Positions 53,152-61,799 of a DNA stretch of 64,000 nucleotides are shown in pieces; within the stretch, counting starts at the first letter, position 1, and the number at the start of each line of letters is the position of its first letter. The position numbers and the translations under genes are program-made. Source of the DNA: CAIWHR01 sp963786625 (GTDB lineage: Bacteria; Pseudomonadota; Gammaproteobacteria; Burkholderiales; Casimicrobiaceae); contig CAWAZS010000002.1 in assembly GCA_963786625.1 (NCBI GenBank), positions 1-64,000 of the forward strand, given 5' to 3'. The notes under the pieces were generated by a model. That model was not told the origin of the DNA and searched no databases. It saw nothing but the letters and a program-made list of their open reading frames with translations.

Positions 53152-53256
53152 CGCGTCGGCCTCGTTGCGTCGACTCGCCCCGGTCGCATCCCCACGCGCT
53201 CCGCGCGCGGGGCCCCTGCTCCCCGGCTCGCGCCGCTGCTCCCGGGCTCACGCCGC
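53152..53256. repeat. leuA-end repeat: 86-bp element shared with the ilvC end, plus 42-bp repeat
   Basis: 53152-53237 matches 57023-57109 with a few differences. It contains a central inverted repeat (CCCCACGCG facing CGCGCGGGG) and the conserved stretch GTCGACTCGCCCCGGTCGCA. 53215-53256 is also the second copy of the 42-bp repeat at 53013. The element begins in the spacer behind leuA and overlaps its last codons. Confidence 0.75.
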
Positions 53257-54790
53257 CAGCTGAGGATTGAGCCGCTCCTGCCAGCCGTGCAGCTTGTTCA
53301 GCGCGTTGATGTACGCCTTCGCCGAGGCGACGATGATGTCGGTGTCGGCGCCGTTGCCGTTGACGATGCGCCCGTCGCGCTCCAGACGCACCGTCACTTC
53401 GCCCTGCGCATCGGTGCCCGTCGTGATCGCGTTGACCGAGTACAGCAGCATCTTGGAGTTCGACGGCGCCATCCGCTCGATCGCCTTGAACACCGCGTCC
53501 ACCGGGCCGTCGCCGCTCGTCTCCGCGGCGAGCTCGGCGGCGCCGGCGGCCATCGCGACGCGCGCGTTGGGCGTCGTGCCCGTTTCCGACACGACCTTGA
53601 GGGCGACCAGCCGGAAGTGCTCCCTGTCGGGCGTCACCGTCTCGTCGGAGGCGAGCGCCTGCAGATCCTCGTCGAAGACCTGGCCCTTCTTGTCGGCGAG
53701 CTCCTTGAACCGGGCGAACGCATGGTCGACAGCCTCCTGGCTGCCAAGATCGATGCCGAGCTCGGCCAGTCTCGTCTTGAACGCGTTGCGGCCGGAGAGC
53801 TTGCCGAGCGAGAGCTTGTTCGCGTTCCAGCCGACGTCCTCGGCACGCATGATCTCGTAGGTTTCGCGGTGCTTCAGCACGCCGTCCTGGTGAATCCCCG
53901 ACTCGTGCGCGAACGCGTTGGCGCCGACGATCGCCTTGTTCGGCTGGACGGGGAATCCGGTGATGCCCGAGACGAGCTTCGAGGCAGCGACGATCTGCGT
54001 CGCCTCGATGCGTGTCGTGCAGGGAAAGACGTCCTTTCGCGTCTTCACCGCCATCACGATTTCCTCGAGCGACGCGTTGCCCGCGCGCTCGCCGAGACCG
54101 TTGATCGTGCACTCGACCTGGCGCGCGCCGTGCATCACGGCGGACAGCGAGTTCGCGACGGCGAGGCCGAGGTCGTTGTGGCAGTGGACCGACCAGATCG
54201 CCTTGTCGGAGTTGGGGATGCGTTGGCGCAGCGACTCGATCAGCGCGCCGAACTGCCACGGCATCGTGTAGCCGACCGTATCCGGGATGTTGACGGTCGT
54301 CGCCCCGGCCGCAATCACGGCTTCCAGCAGCCGGCACAGGAAATCGGGCTCCGAGCGCCCTGCGTCCTCGGGCGAGAACTCGACGTCGTCGGTGTAGTTG
54401 CGGGACCGCTTGACGGCGTTCACCGCCTGCGCGAGCACCTCGTCCGGCGTCATCCGGAGCTTCATCTGCATGTGGATCGGCGACGAGGCGATGAATGTGT
54501 GCACGCGCCCCGATCGCGCCGGCTTGATCGCCTCGCCGCAGCGGTCGATGTCGCGGTCGTTGGCGCGGGCCAGCGCCACACACGGTGCTGTCCTTGATCG
54601 CGCCGGCAATGGCATGGACCGCCTCCCAGTCGCCGTTCGACGACGCCGGAAAGCCTGCCTCGATGACGTCCACGCGCAGGCGCTCCAGCTGCCGCGCGAT
54701 GCGCATCTTCTCTTCCTTGGTCATCGATGCGCCGGGGCTCTGCTCGCCGTCGCGCAACGTCGTGTCGAAAATGATCAGGTGATCTGCCAT
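53248..54790 (-). CDS. leuA: 2-isopropylmalate synthase, frameshifted
   Basis: LeuA makes 2-isopropylmalate from 2-ketoisovalerate and acetyl-CoA, the first leucine-specific step; it is feedback inhibited by leucine. Motifs: IIFDTTLRDGEQSPGASM (metal Asp), VHTFIASSPIHMQMKL, WSVHCHNDLGLAVANS (HxH metal site), NGLGERAGNASLEEIVMA, ANAFAHESGIHQDG, and a C-terminal LeuA dimer regulatory domain (DTDIIVASAKAYINALNKL). One +1 shift near 54581 (TVCG before LARAND); the span is 3n+1. The ATG at 54790 has GGGAG upstream. A leucine-rich leader peptide gene lies 88 nt upstream. Confidence 0.95.
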
Positions 54791-54830
54791 GGTCCGCTCC
54801 CGGAACGTGTCGGTGCCTTGAAGGGTTCCC

Positions 54831-54849
54831 TGCCGGCTGCATGCCGACA
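54831..54849 (-). promoter_or_regulatory. Hairpin between the leucine leader and leuA
   Basis: On the minus strand TGTCGGC and GCCGGCA pair over 7 bp (one G-U) around an ATGCA loop, 41 nt before the leuA start. It has no clear T-run. It is the best candidate for a terminator or a translation-blocking stem of the leuA leader. Confidence 0.4.
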
Positions 54850-54877
54850 GAGCTGGGTACTGCGGAAGGGGGGATGT

Positions 54878-54976
54878 TTATCTGCGCGCGGGGCGCAGCA
54901 GCAGCAGCAGAAGGCCGCCCGTGAGGGAGGTCGGCGCGGGGAGCGCGGGACGGCCGGCAGTGTGGATGCTGCTCAT
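54878..54976 (-). CDS. leuL: Leucine-rich leader peptide of leuA (attenuator candidate)
   Basis: This is a 32-residue open frame (ATG at 54976, TAA at 54878) directly upstream of leuA on the same strand. Codons 22-27 are CTT followed by five CTG, six leucines in a row, then Arg-Pro-Ala-Arg-Arg and stop. Leu runs near the end of a short frame before leuA are the hallmark of leu leader peptides: ribosome stalling on the run reports leucyl-tRNA shortage. A hairpin overlapping the last codons (54882-54898: CTGCGC and GCGCAG around 5 nt) and a second at 54831-54849 could form the switch. No Shine-Dalgarno is seen, and the putative -10 is only 8 nt away, so the leader may be leaderless. Confidence 0.7.
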   Translation of the reverse strand: MSSIHTAGRPALPAPTSLTGGLLLLLLRPARR

Positions 54977-54984
54977 CGGAGACG

Positions 54985-55014
54985 ACTATAACCGCAAAAA
55001 TGCAGTCGCCGCAA
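54985..55014 (-). promoter_or_regulatory. Putative promoter of the leu leader and leuA
   Basis: On the minus strand -35 TTGCGG (55009-55014), an 18-bp spacer and -10 TATAGT (54985-54990) precede the leader peptide ATG at 54976. The -10 matches at 5 of 6 positions and the -35 only at its TTG. The start of transcription would fall within a few nucleotides of the leader ATG. Confidence 0.45.
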
Positions 55015-55040
55015 GGGGTTGGGCTCCCAAACCGCGGGCG

Positions 55041-55817
55041 CTAGGTCGGCGGGGGGGCCGGCGCGCGCCGCCGGCGCGCCGCGATCCACATCCACGCGGA
55101 CGCGACGTAGCCCGACAGCGCATAGCCGACGCAACCCGCGAACAGCACGATCGCCGGCTGATAGGAGAGGAGCGCAATGACCAGCACGAAGACGAAGATC
55201 GCGAGGAACGGCACGCTCTTCTTCAGATTGATGGTCTTGAAGCTGTAATAGCGGATGTTGCTGACCATCGTGAGGCCGGCGAACAGCGTGACGGCCCAGG
55301 CCCACCCGCGCAACCCCGCGGGATCGATGTTGTAGTCGTCGATGATCCAGACGAAGCCCGCGACCAGCGCGGCGGCGGCCGGGCTGGGAATCCCCGTGAA
55401 CCAGCGCTTGTCGGCGACGTCCAGCATGACGTTGAACCGCGCGAGCCGCAGCGCGGCGCCGGCGACGTAGACGAACGCCGCGATCCAGCCGAGCTTGCCC
55501 ATGCCTTTCAGCGCCCATTCGTAGACGATGAGCGCGGGCGCCGCCCCGAAGCTCACCATGTCGGAAAGGCTGTCGTACTCGGCGCCGAACGCGCTCTGCG
55601 TCCGCGTCAGGCGCGCGACCCGTCCGTCGAGACCGTCGAGCACCATCGCCACGAAGATCGCGACGGCCGCCTGATCGAAGCGCAGGTTCATCGCCTGCAC
55701 GATCGCGTAGAAACCGGCGAACAGCGAGGCGGTCGTGAACAGATTCGGGAGCAGGTAGATCCCGCGCCGCCGGATCCGGTTCTTCTGCAGGGCCCGCTGG
55801 GTGTCGAAATCGGTCAT
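55041..55817 (-). CDS. pssA: CDP-diacylglycerol-serine O-phosphatidyltransferase
   Basis: PssA makes phosphatidylserine from CDP-diacylglycerol and serine at the inner membrane; psd, just upstream in the transcript, then decarboxylates it to phosphatidylethanolamine. The 258-residue protein has about seven hydrophobic helices and the CDP-alcohol phosphotransferase motif DGLDGRVARL...G...D...D complete. The ATG at 55817 starts MTDFDTQRALQ. It is 63 bp after psd, in the common ilvBNC-psd-pssA-leuA order of betaproteobacteria. Confidence 0.95.
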   Translation of the reverse strand: MTDFDTQRALQKNRIRRRGIYLLPNLFTTASLFAGFYAIVQAMNLRFDQAAVAIFVAMVLDGLDGRVARLTRTQSAFGAEYDSLSDMVSFGAAPALIVYEWALKGMGKLGWIAAFVYVAGAALRLARFNVMLDVADKRWFTGIPSPAAAALVAGFVWIIDDYNIDPAGLRGWAWAVTLFAGLTMVSNIRYYSFKTINLKKSVPFLAIFVFVLVIALLSYQPAIVLFAGCVGYALSGYVASAWMWIAARRRRAPAPPPT

Positions 55818-55880
55818 GTCCGGGGAAAGGTAGCACAAACCCCCGACGCGACGACACCATCGCCGGCATCGGGGACTGCG

Positions 55881-56534
55881 TCAGCCCGGCGGGAACTCCG
55901 CGAGAACGGTCTCCGTCGCGTACGCCACGTCACCCACCGCCACCTTGGGCACCGCATGCGTCGCGACGTAGACGTCCACCCGCGATCCGAAGCGGATGAA
56001 CCCGTAGCGCTGGCCGCGCGCCAGCGTGTCCCCCGGCTTGGCATAGCAGAGGATCCTGCGGGCGATCAGTCCGGCGATCTGCACGCAGGTGACATCGCGC
56101 CCGTCGGCGGTCCGCAGGTGCAGCGCGTTGCGCTCGTTCTCGAGCGACGCCTTGGGGAGCGCGGCGTTCAGGAAGCTGCCGGCGTGATACCAGGCGTTGA
56201 CGACGGTGCCGTCGACCGGACTGCGATTCGAGTGGACGTTGAACACGTTCATGAACACGCTGATCTTGAGCGCGTCGCGGTCGAGGTACGGATCGCGCGC
56301 CTTTTCGACGCTCACGATGCGCCCGTCGGCAGGGGAGAGCACTGCATTCGGCTCGCGGGGAACCACGCGCGGCGGATCGCGGAAGAACTGCAGGATGAAC
56401 AGCGCCGCCGCCCACGCGAGCACGGCGGGGAGCCAGAGCGCGGCCGCCGAGAGCGCGATGGCGACAACGAGCGCCAGCGCAAGGTACGGCCAGCCCTCGC
56501 GGGCGATGATCGGATGGGGGTAGTCGTTGCGCAT
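55881..56534 (-). CDS. psd: Phosphatidylserine decarboxylase proenzyme (short type)
   Basis: Psd forms phosphatidylethanolamine. The 217-residue protein has two hydrophobic segments near the N-terminus (about 16-50), PREPNAVLSPADGRIVSVE, FMNVFNVHSNRSPVDG (with the conserved His) and a Gly-Ser self-cleavage site in RFGSRVDVY near residue 188, where the Ser becomes the pyruvoyl group. The short length and FGSR context place it in the archaeal-type (Psd-A) group. The ATG at 56534 opens MRNDYPHPII. Confidence 0.94.
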   Translation of the reverse strand: MRNDYPHPIIAREGWPYLALALVVAIALSAAALWLPAVLAWAAALFILQFFRDPPRVVPREPNAVLSPADGRIVSVEKARDPYLDRDALKISVFMNVFNVHSNRSPVDGTVVNAWYHAGSFLNAALPKASLENERNALHLRTADGRDVTCVQIAGLIARRILCYAKPGDTLARGQRYGFIRFGSRVDVYVATHAVPKVAVGDVAYATETVLAEFPPG

Positions 56535-56629
56535 GGCGGTGCCCGCGGCTCGAGGAATCGGCGGGCCGGATTATGCGCCGCGCGCGGGCCCGGCGCAGCC
56601 TGCCGGCGCATTCCGCCGTCGCGCCGCCG

Positions 56630-56974
56630 TCATTGGGTCGCGGCGTCCTCGCGCATCGCGCGCTCTCCGGCCTGGCGCTTCAGCGTGTCCTCGACTCCGC
56701 GCGCCCGCTCGATCGCCGATGCCGGGCTCGCGGGAGCCGCGCCCGGGTCGAATGCCTCGACACCTCCGGCGCCCGGCGAGCGAGCTCGCTCCGCCGGCGT
56801 GCCCGCCCTGGTCGCGGGCGCACCGGAGGCGAGGCCGTACTGTTTAAGCGCCTCCCTCGCGAGCACGGCGACGATGACCAGCGCGACGAGAATGACGATC
56901 AGCCCGACCCAGCCGCGCTGCGACGCCGGCGGCTGGCGGCGCGCGAACAACTGCGTTGCGTTTCCTGGTCCCAT
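56630..56974 (-). CDS. Hypothetical single-pass membrane protein
   Basis: This 114-residue protein is unrecognised. Residues 1-20 are basic and polar (MGPGNATQLFARRQPPASQR), residues about 22-42 form one membrane helix (WVGLIVILVALVIVAVLA), and the rest is an Ala/Gly/Pro-rich tail with ERARGVEDTLKRQAGERAM near the end. It lies between ilvC and psd on the same strand. Its upstream region overlaps the repeat found behind ilvC, with an AGGAGG about 15 nt from the ATG at 56974. Confidence 0.55.
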   Translation of the reverse strand: MGPGNATQLFARRQPPASQRGWVGLIVILVALVIVAVLAREALKQYGLASGAPATRAGTPAERARSPGAGGVEAFDPGAAPASPASAIERARGVEDTLKRQAGERAMREDAATQ

Positions 56975-57022
56975 GCTCGCACCCGCGGCCTCCTCGCACC
57001 GTTCGCGCCGTGCATACCTTTG

Positions 57023-57107
57023 CGCGTCGGCCGCCAGCGTCGACTCGCCCCGGTCGCATCCCCATGCGCTACCCGCGCATGGGGCCCCTGCTCCCCGGCT
57101 CGCGCCG

Positions 57108-57109
<2 letters not shown>
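57023..57109. repeat. ilvC-end repeat, second copy of the 86-bp element
   Basis: This matches 53152-53237. Its central inverted repeat is perfect here (CCCCATGCG facing CGCATGGGG), whereas the leuA copy is CCCCACGCG facing CGCGCGGGG. The element ends inside the ilvC stop codon, so both copies sit exactly behind branched-chain amino acid genes. Confidence 0.75.
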
Positions 57110-58124
<1,015 letters not shown>

Positions 58125-58145
58125 CGAACCGCTCCCATTGTCAAC

Positions 58146-58195
58146 GTGGCGCCGACTTCAGCCGGCCTGCCGGATCCGGCCGGAGCCGGACCCAC
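58146..58195. repeat. REP-like palindrome pair between ilvN and ilvC
   Basis: One unit (58146-58167) reads GTGGCGCCGACT followed by TCAGCCGGCC, the other (58173-58195) is an inverted, degenerate copy ending GCCGGACCCAC. Same family as 15662-15726 and 21693-21912. Confidence 0.65.
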
Positions 58196-58225
58196 AATCA
58201 CATCCAGCGACCGAGTCGTCCCGGC

Positions 58226-58717
58226 TCAAACCCGCAGTATCCGCTCGCCGCGCCCGATCCCCGAGGCGCCGGTGCGCACCGTCTCGAGAATCACGCCGGG
58301 CTCGATCGCGGTCAGGAATGCGTCGAGCTTCGACCCCGTGCCCGTGAGCTCGATCGTGTAGCTCTTGTCGGTGACGTCGAGGATGCGCCCGCGGAAGATG
58401 TCGGCGAGGCGCTTCATCTCCTCGCGGTCCTTCCCCGCCGCCCGCACCTTGACCAGCATCAGCTCGCGCTCGATGTGGTTGCCTTCCGTCAGGTCGACGA
58501 CCTTGACGACGTCGACGAGCTTGTTCAGCTGCTTGGTGATCTGCTCGATGACGTCCTCGGAGCCGACGGTGACGATCGTCATCCGCGACATCGTCACGTC
58601 CTCGGTCGGCGCCACCGTGAGCGACTCGATGTTGTAGCCGCGCGCCGAGAAGAGCCCCGAGATGCGCGACAGCGCGCCCGCCTCGTTCTCGACCAGGATC
58701 GACAGGATATGGCGCAT
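58226..58717 (-). CDS. ilvN: Acetolactate synthase small (regulatory) subunit
   Basis: This regulatory subunit gives acetolactate synthase its valine feedback control. The 163-residue protein opens MRHILSILVENEAGALSRIS, an ACT domain with the valine-site Asn-Glu-Ala-Gly, followed by the second ALS-type domain (MLVKVRAAGKDREEMKRLAD). It is 55 nt behind the large-subunit gene. The symbol ilvN or ilvH is equally used for this form. Confidence 0.95.
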   Translation of the reverse strand: MRHILSILVENEAGALSRISGLFSARGYNIESLTVAPTEDVTMSRMTIVTVGSEDVIEQITKQLNKLVDVVKVVDLTEGNHIERELMLVKVRAAGKDREEMKRLADIFRGRILDVTDKSYTIELTGTGSKLDAFLTAIEPGVILETVRTGASGIGRGERILRV

Positions 58718-58772
58718 GGTCAGTTTCCCCCCGAGGTGGCGCAGTTTGCGCCCTGCGACGGCCCGGCGGCGC

Positions 58773-60479
58773 TCACAGCTCCTCCGCCAGGATCATCTCG
58801 GTGAGGCCCTTGCCGCCGGGCACCATCGGGAACACGTTCTCGGTCTGGTCGGTGATGACGTCGACGAAGACGAGCCGGTCCTTGTGCCGGAACGCCTCGG
58901 CCAGGGCGCCGTCGACGTCGCCGGGCTTGTCCACCTTGATGCCGATGTGGCCATACGCCTCCGCGAGCTTCACGAAGTCCGGCAGCGCGTCCATGTACGA
59001 CTCCGCGTACCGGTTGCCGTAGAAGAACTCCTGCCACTGGCGGACCATCCCCATGTAGCGATTGTTGAGGTTCACGATCTTGATCGGGAGGTGGTACTGC
59101 TTGCAGGTCGACAGCTCCTGGATGCACATCTGGATCGACGCCTCGCCGGTCACCGTGACCACGGTCGCCCCGGGGTTGACGAGCTGGACGCCCATCGCCG
59201 CAGGCAGGCCGAAGCCCATCGTGCCGAGACCGCCCGAGTTGATCCAGCGGCGCGGCTTGTCGAACTTGTAGTACTGCGCCGCCCACATCTGGTGCTGGCC
59301 GACGTCCGACGTGATGAACGCGTCGCCCTTCGTCAGCTCGTAGAGCTTCTGGACCACGTACTGCGGCTTGATGAGCTCGCTCTTGACGTCGTACCGCAGG
59401 CAGTCCTTGCGCTGCCACTCCTTGATCTCCGCCCACCACGCCTTCAGCGCGACGGGATCGGGACGCTGCGGGGAGGTCTCGATCAGCTTCAGCATCTCGT
59501 CGAGGACGTCGGCGACGTAGCCGACGATCGGCACGTCCACCTTCACCCGCTTCGAGATCGACGAAGGATCGATGTCGATGTGGATGATCTTGCGGTCGCT
59601 GCGAAAGAAGTGCTCCGGGTTGCCGATGACCCGGTCGTCGAACCGCGCGCCGATGGCGATCAGCACATCGCAGTGCTGCATCGCCATGTTCGACTCGTAG
59701 GTGCCGTGCATGCCGAGCATGCCGGTGAACTGCGGGTCGGTGCCCGGGAATCCCCCGAGGCCCATCAGCGTGTTGGTGCACGGGAAGCCGAGGAGGCGCA
59801 CGAGGCGCGTCAGCTGCGGTGCCGCGTTGTTGAGGACGACGCCGCCGCCGCTGTACACCATGGGCCGCTTGGCGTCGAGCAGGAGCTGCACCGCCTTCTT
59901 GATCTGCCCGGCGTGGCCGCGGGTCACCGGGTTGTACGAGCGCAGCGAAACCGTCTTCGGGTAGTTGAACTCGGCCTTCGCCTGCGTCACGTCCTTCGGG
60001 ATGTCGACCAGCACCGGTCCGGGGCGACCGGTGGCAGCGAGATAGAACGCCTTCTTGATCGTCGGCGCGACGTCGTTCACGTCCTTGACCAGGAAGTTGT
60101 GCTTGACGCAGGGCCGCGTGATCCCGACGGTGTCGCATTCCTGGAACGCGTCCTGGCCGATCGCGTGCGTCGGCACCTGGCCGGTCAGCACGACCATCGG
60201 GATCGAGTCCATGTAGGCGGTCGCGATGCCGGTCACCGCATTCGTCACGCCCGGACCCGACGTCACGAGGCACACGCCCACCTTGTTCGACGATCGGGAA
60301 TAGCCGTCCGCCGCGTGGGCCGCGCCCTGCTCGTGGCGGACCAGCACGTGCTTGACCTTCTCCTGCTTGAAGAGCTCGTCGTAGATGTTGAGGACCGCGC
60401 CGCCGGGATAGCCGAAGACGTACTCGACGCCCTCTTCCTGGAGGCAGCGGATGACGATTTCCGCACCCGTGAGTTGCAT
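58773..60479 (-). CDS. ilvB: Acetolactate synthase large (catalytic) subunit
   Basis: This ThDP enzyme makes acetolactate from pyruvate, the shared first step of valine and leucine synthesis. The 568-residue protein has the catalytic Glu in VLVRHEQGAAHAADGY, TSGPGVTNAVTGIA, the FAD-domain GFPCTNTLMGLGGFPGTD, and the ThDP motif GEASIQMCIQEL...NN (Gly-Glu-Ala in place of the usual Gly-Asp-Gly). The ATG at 60479 (MQLTGAEIVI) has AAGG upstream; the same frame remains open to an ATG at 60659, but that part is not family-like. The long 5' region may be a regulatory leader. The same gene is also called ilvI. Confidence 0.95.
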   Translation of the reverse strand: MQLTGAEIVIRCLQEEGVEYVFGYPGGAVLNIYDELFKQEKVKHVLVRHEQGAAHAADGYSRSSNKVGVCLVTSGPGVTNAVTGIATAYMDSIPMVVLTGQVPTHAIGQDAFQECDTVGITRPCVKHNFLVKDVNDVAPTIKKAFYLAATGRPGPVLVDIPKDVTQAKAEFNYPKTVSLRSYNPVTRGHAGQIKKAVQLLLDAKRPMVYSGGGVVLNNAAPQLTRLVRLLGFPCTNTLMGLGGFPGTDPQFTGMLGMHGTYESNMAMQHCDVLIAIGARFDDRVIGNPEHFFRSDRKIIHIDIDPSSISKRVKVDVPIVGYVADVLDEMLKLIETSPQRPDPVALKAWWAEIKEWQRKDCLRYDVKSELIKPQYVVQKLYELTKGDAFITSDVGQHQMWAAQYYKFDKPRRWINSGGLGTMGFGLPAAMGVQLVNPGATVVTVTGEASIQMCIQELSTCKQYHLPIKIVNLNNRYMGMVRQWQEFFYGNRYAESYMDALPDFVKLAEAYGHIGIKVDKPGDVDGALAEAFRHKDRLVFVDVITDQTENVFPMVPGGKGLTEMILAEEL

Positions 60480-60795
60480 GACTGTACCTTGCGCAAAATG
60501 GTGGATCCCGCGGGCGCCGTCGGCGCACGGGGTCTCTCGCAACACTGTCCGGCGCGAATTCGGGATGGACGCGCCCACCAGGGCTTTACCGGGTAGAAAG
60601 CCGCGATCTGGTAACCACCGTTCGGGCCCCGAGGGATTCCCCGCCGATGCTCGTGACATCGCGAAGGGAGCGGGAACGGCCGTTATTGCAGCACAACATC
60701 GGCCGTCTCCGGCCGAGGTTCAACGTTACCCGCCGGACCGGCGCCGGTCAACCCCGTTGCACCGCACAACGGCCCGATCCCCACGCCGTCCTATA
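60480..60795. other. Divergent control region of ilvB and the sigma factor; possible ilvB leader RNA
   Basis: These 316 bp lie between divergent genes. On the minus strand, two hairpins that share bases 60582-60584 exclude each other: GCCC/GGGC at 60573-60584 and GGCTTT/AAAGCC at 60582-60602. A 37-residue open frame (60699 to 60586) starting MLCCNNGRSRSLRD ends inside the second stem. It has Val-Val but no run of Leu, Val or Ile codons, so it is a weak leader-peptide candidate. A perfect 7-bp inverted repeat (TCGGCCG facing CGGCCGA) lies at 60699-60716. Confidence 0.45.
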
Positions 60796-61395
60796 ATGCC
60801 CGCGACCCAGCGCACGGACCTTGTCCTGGCCTCCTACCAAGAAATTTCGGCCTTTCTGGCAGATGTCGAACGCCGCGCCTTCAAGCAGGCGATGTTCGCG
60901 GTCCGCGACGAGCACAGCGCCCTCGACGTGGTCCAGGATGCGATGCTCAAGCTGACGGAGAAATATTCGGAAAAGCCGGCGGCGGAGCTGCCGATGCTCT
61001 TCCAACGGATCCTGCAGAATACGATCCACGACCACTTTCGCCGCCAGAAGGTCCGTTCGACGTGGACCACGCTCCTGTCGGCGCTGGGAAAAGGTGACGA
61101 AAAGGACGACGATTTCGATCCGCTGGAAACTTTGTCGGCAAAATCGGACTCGAACGCGAACGCCGATCCCGCGGAGCAGCTCGAACAAAGTCAGATTATG
61201 GCCATCATCGAGCAGGCGCTGGCGCGGTTGCCCGCGCGTCAACGGGAAGCCTTTCTGTTACGTTACTGGGAAGAGCTCGATGTGGCGGAAACCGCTGCGG
61301 CGATGGGCTGTTCCGAGGGCAGTGTGAAGACCCACTGCTCGCGCGCGGTTCATGCCCTGGCCCTGACGCTCAAGGCCAAAGGGGTGACACTATGA
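60796..61395 (+). CDS. RNA polymerase sigma factor (sigma-70 family, ECF-like)
   Basis: This 199-residue sigma factor has region 2 (FKQAMFAVRDEHSALDVVQDAMLKLTEKY, then LPMLFQRILQNTIHDHFRR) and region 4 (LPARQREAFLLRYWEELDVAETAAAMGCSEGSVKTHCSRAVHAL, a helix-turn-helix). A charged linker (GKGDEKDDDFDPLE) lies between. It heads an operon with DUF3619, DUF3106 and RDD genes, an arrangement conserved in Burkholderiales. The ATG at 60796 overlaps a TATAAT (60792-60797), so either the transcript is leaderless or the start or promoter is elsewhere. No anti-sigma factor is recognised, though the next gene's membrane protein could serve as one. Confidence 0.88.
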   Translation: MPATQRTDLVLASYQEISAFLADVERRAFKQAMFAVRDEHSALDVVQDAMLKLTEKYSEKPAAELPMLFQRILQNTIHDHFRRQKVRSTWTTLLSALGKGDEKDDDFDPLETLSAKSDSNANADPAEQLEQSQIMAIIEQALARLPARQREAFLLRYWEELDVAETAAAMGCSEGSVKTHCSRAVHALALTLKAKGVTL

Positions 61396-61799
61396 CCTCC
61401 AAAGATCATGATTTCGCAAAGAAAATAGTCACCCTTCTCGATCAGGGGACGGCCGAGCTCAAGCCCGGGACCGCCTATCGCCTGCAGCTTGCCCGGCAGG
61501 AAGCGCTGGCGCGGCTCGCCGACCCCAAGCGCGCGGCCGATCTGCAGCTGGCCGGCGCGCATGCGTTCAGCGGGTCGGGAACCTCCGGTGGCGATCGCCG
61601 CTTCTGGGCGAGCGGCCGCCTCTGGGTGGGGATCGCGTTGATCGCCGCAGCCGGTTTCGGCTATGAACAGTGGGTGGCCCATCAGCAGCTCAAGGAGCTG
61701 GAGGAAACGGACATCGCGATCCTCTCTTCGGACCTGCCGATCGATGCCTATTTGGACCGGGGATTCCAGAATTGGCTGAATCACGCGGTGGACGAATAA
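61392..61799 (+). CDS. DUF3619 family membrane protein
   Basis: This 135-residue protein overlaps the sigma factor stop by 4 nt (ATGA), so it is translationally coupled. The N-terminal 75 residues are soluble (KKIVTLLDQGTAELKPGTAYRLQLARQEALAR), a single membrane helix follows at about 80-98 (WVGIALIAAAGFGYEQW), and the C-terminus has LEETDIAILSSDLPIDAYLDRGFQNWL. The soluble-helix-soluble layout and coupling to the sigma gene are what a small membrane anti-sigma factor would show, but this is inference; the family is uncharacterised. Confidence 0.85.
   Translation: MTSKDHDFAKKIVTLLDQGTAELKPGTAYRLQLARQEALARLADPKRAADLQLAGAHAFSGSGTSGGDRRFWASGRLWVGIALIAAAGFGYEQWVAHQQLKELEETDIAILSSDLPIDAYLDRGFQNWLNHAVDE

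Noticed and set aside
60480..60659. Sixty-residue N-terminal extension of IlvB starting at 60659
   Set aside because: The frame is open but the sequence is not like the family; MQLTGAEIVI at 60479 is the normal start, and the region has leader-like structure.
60699..60716. Rho-independent terminator between ilvB and the sigma gene
   Set aside because: The inverted repeat has no T-run on either strand and lies in a divergent promoter region.
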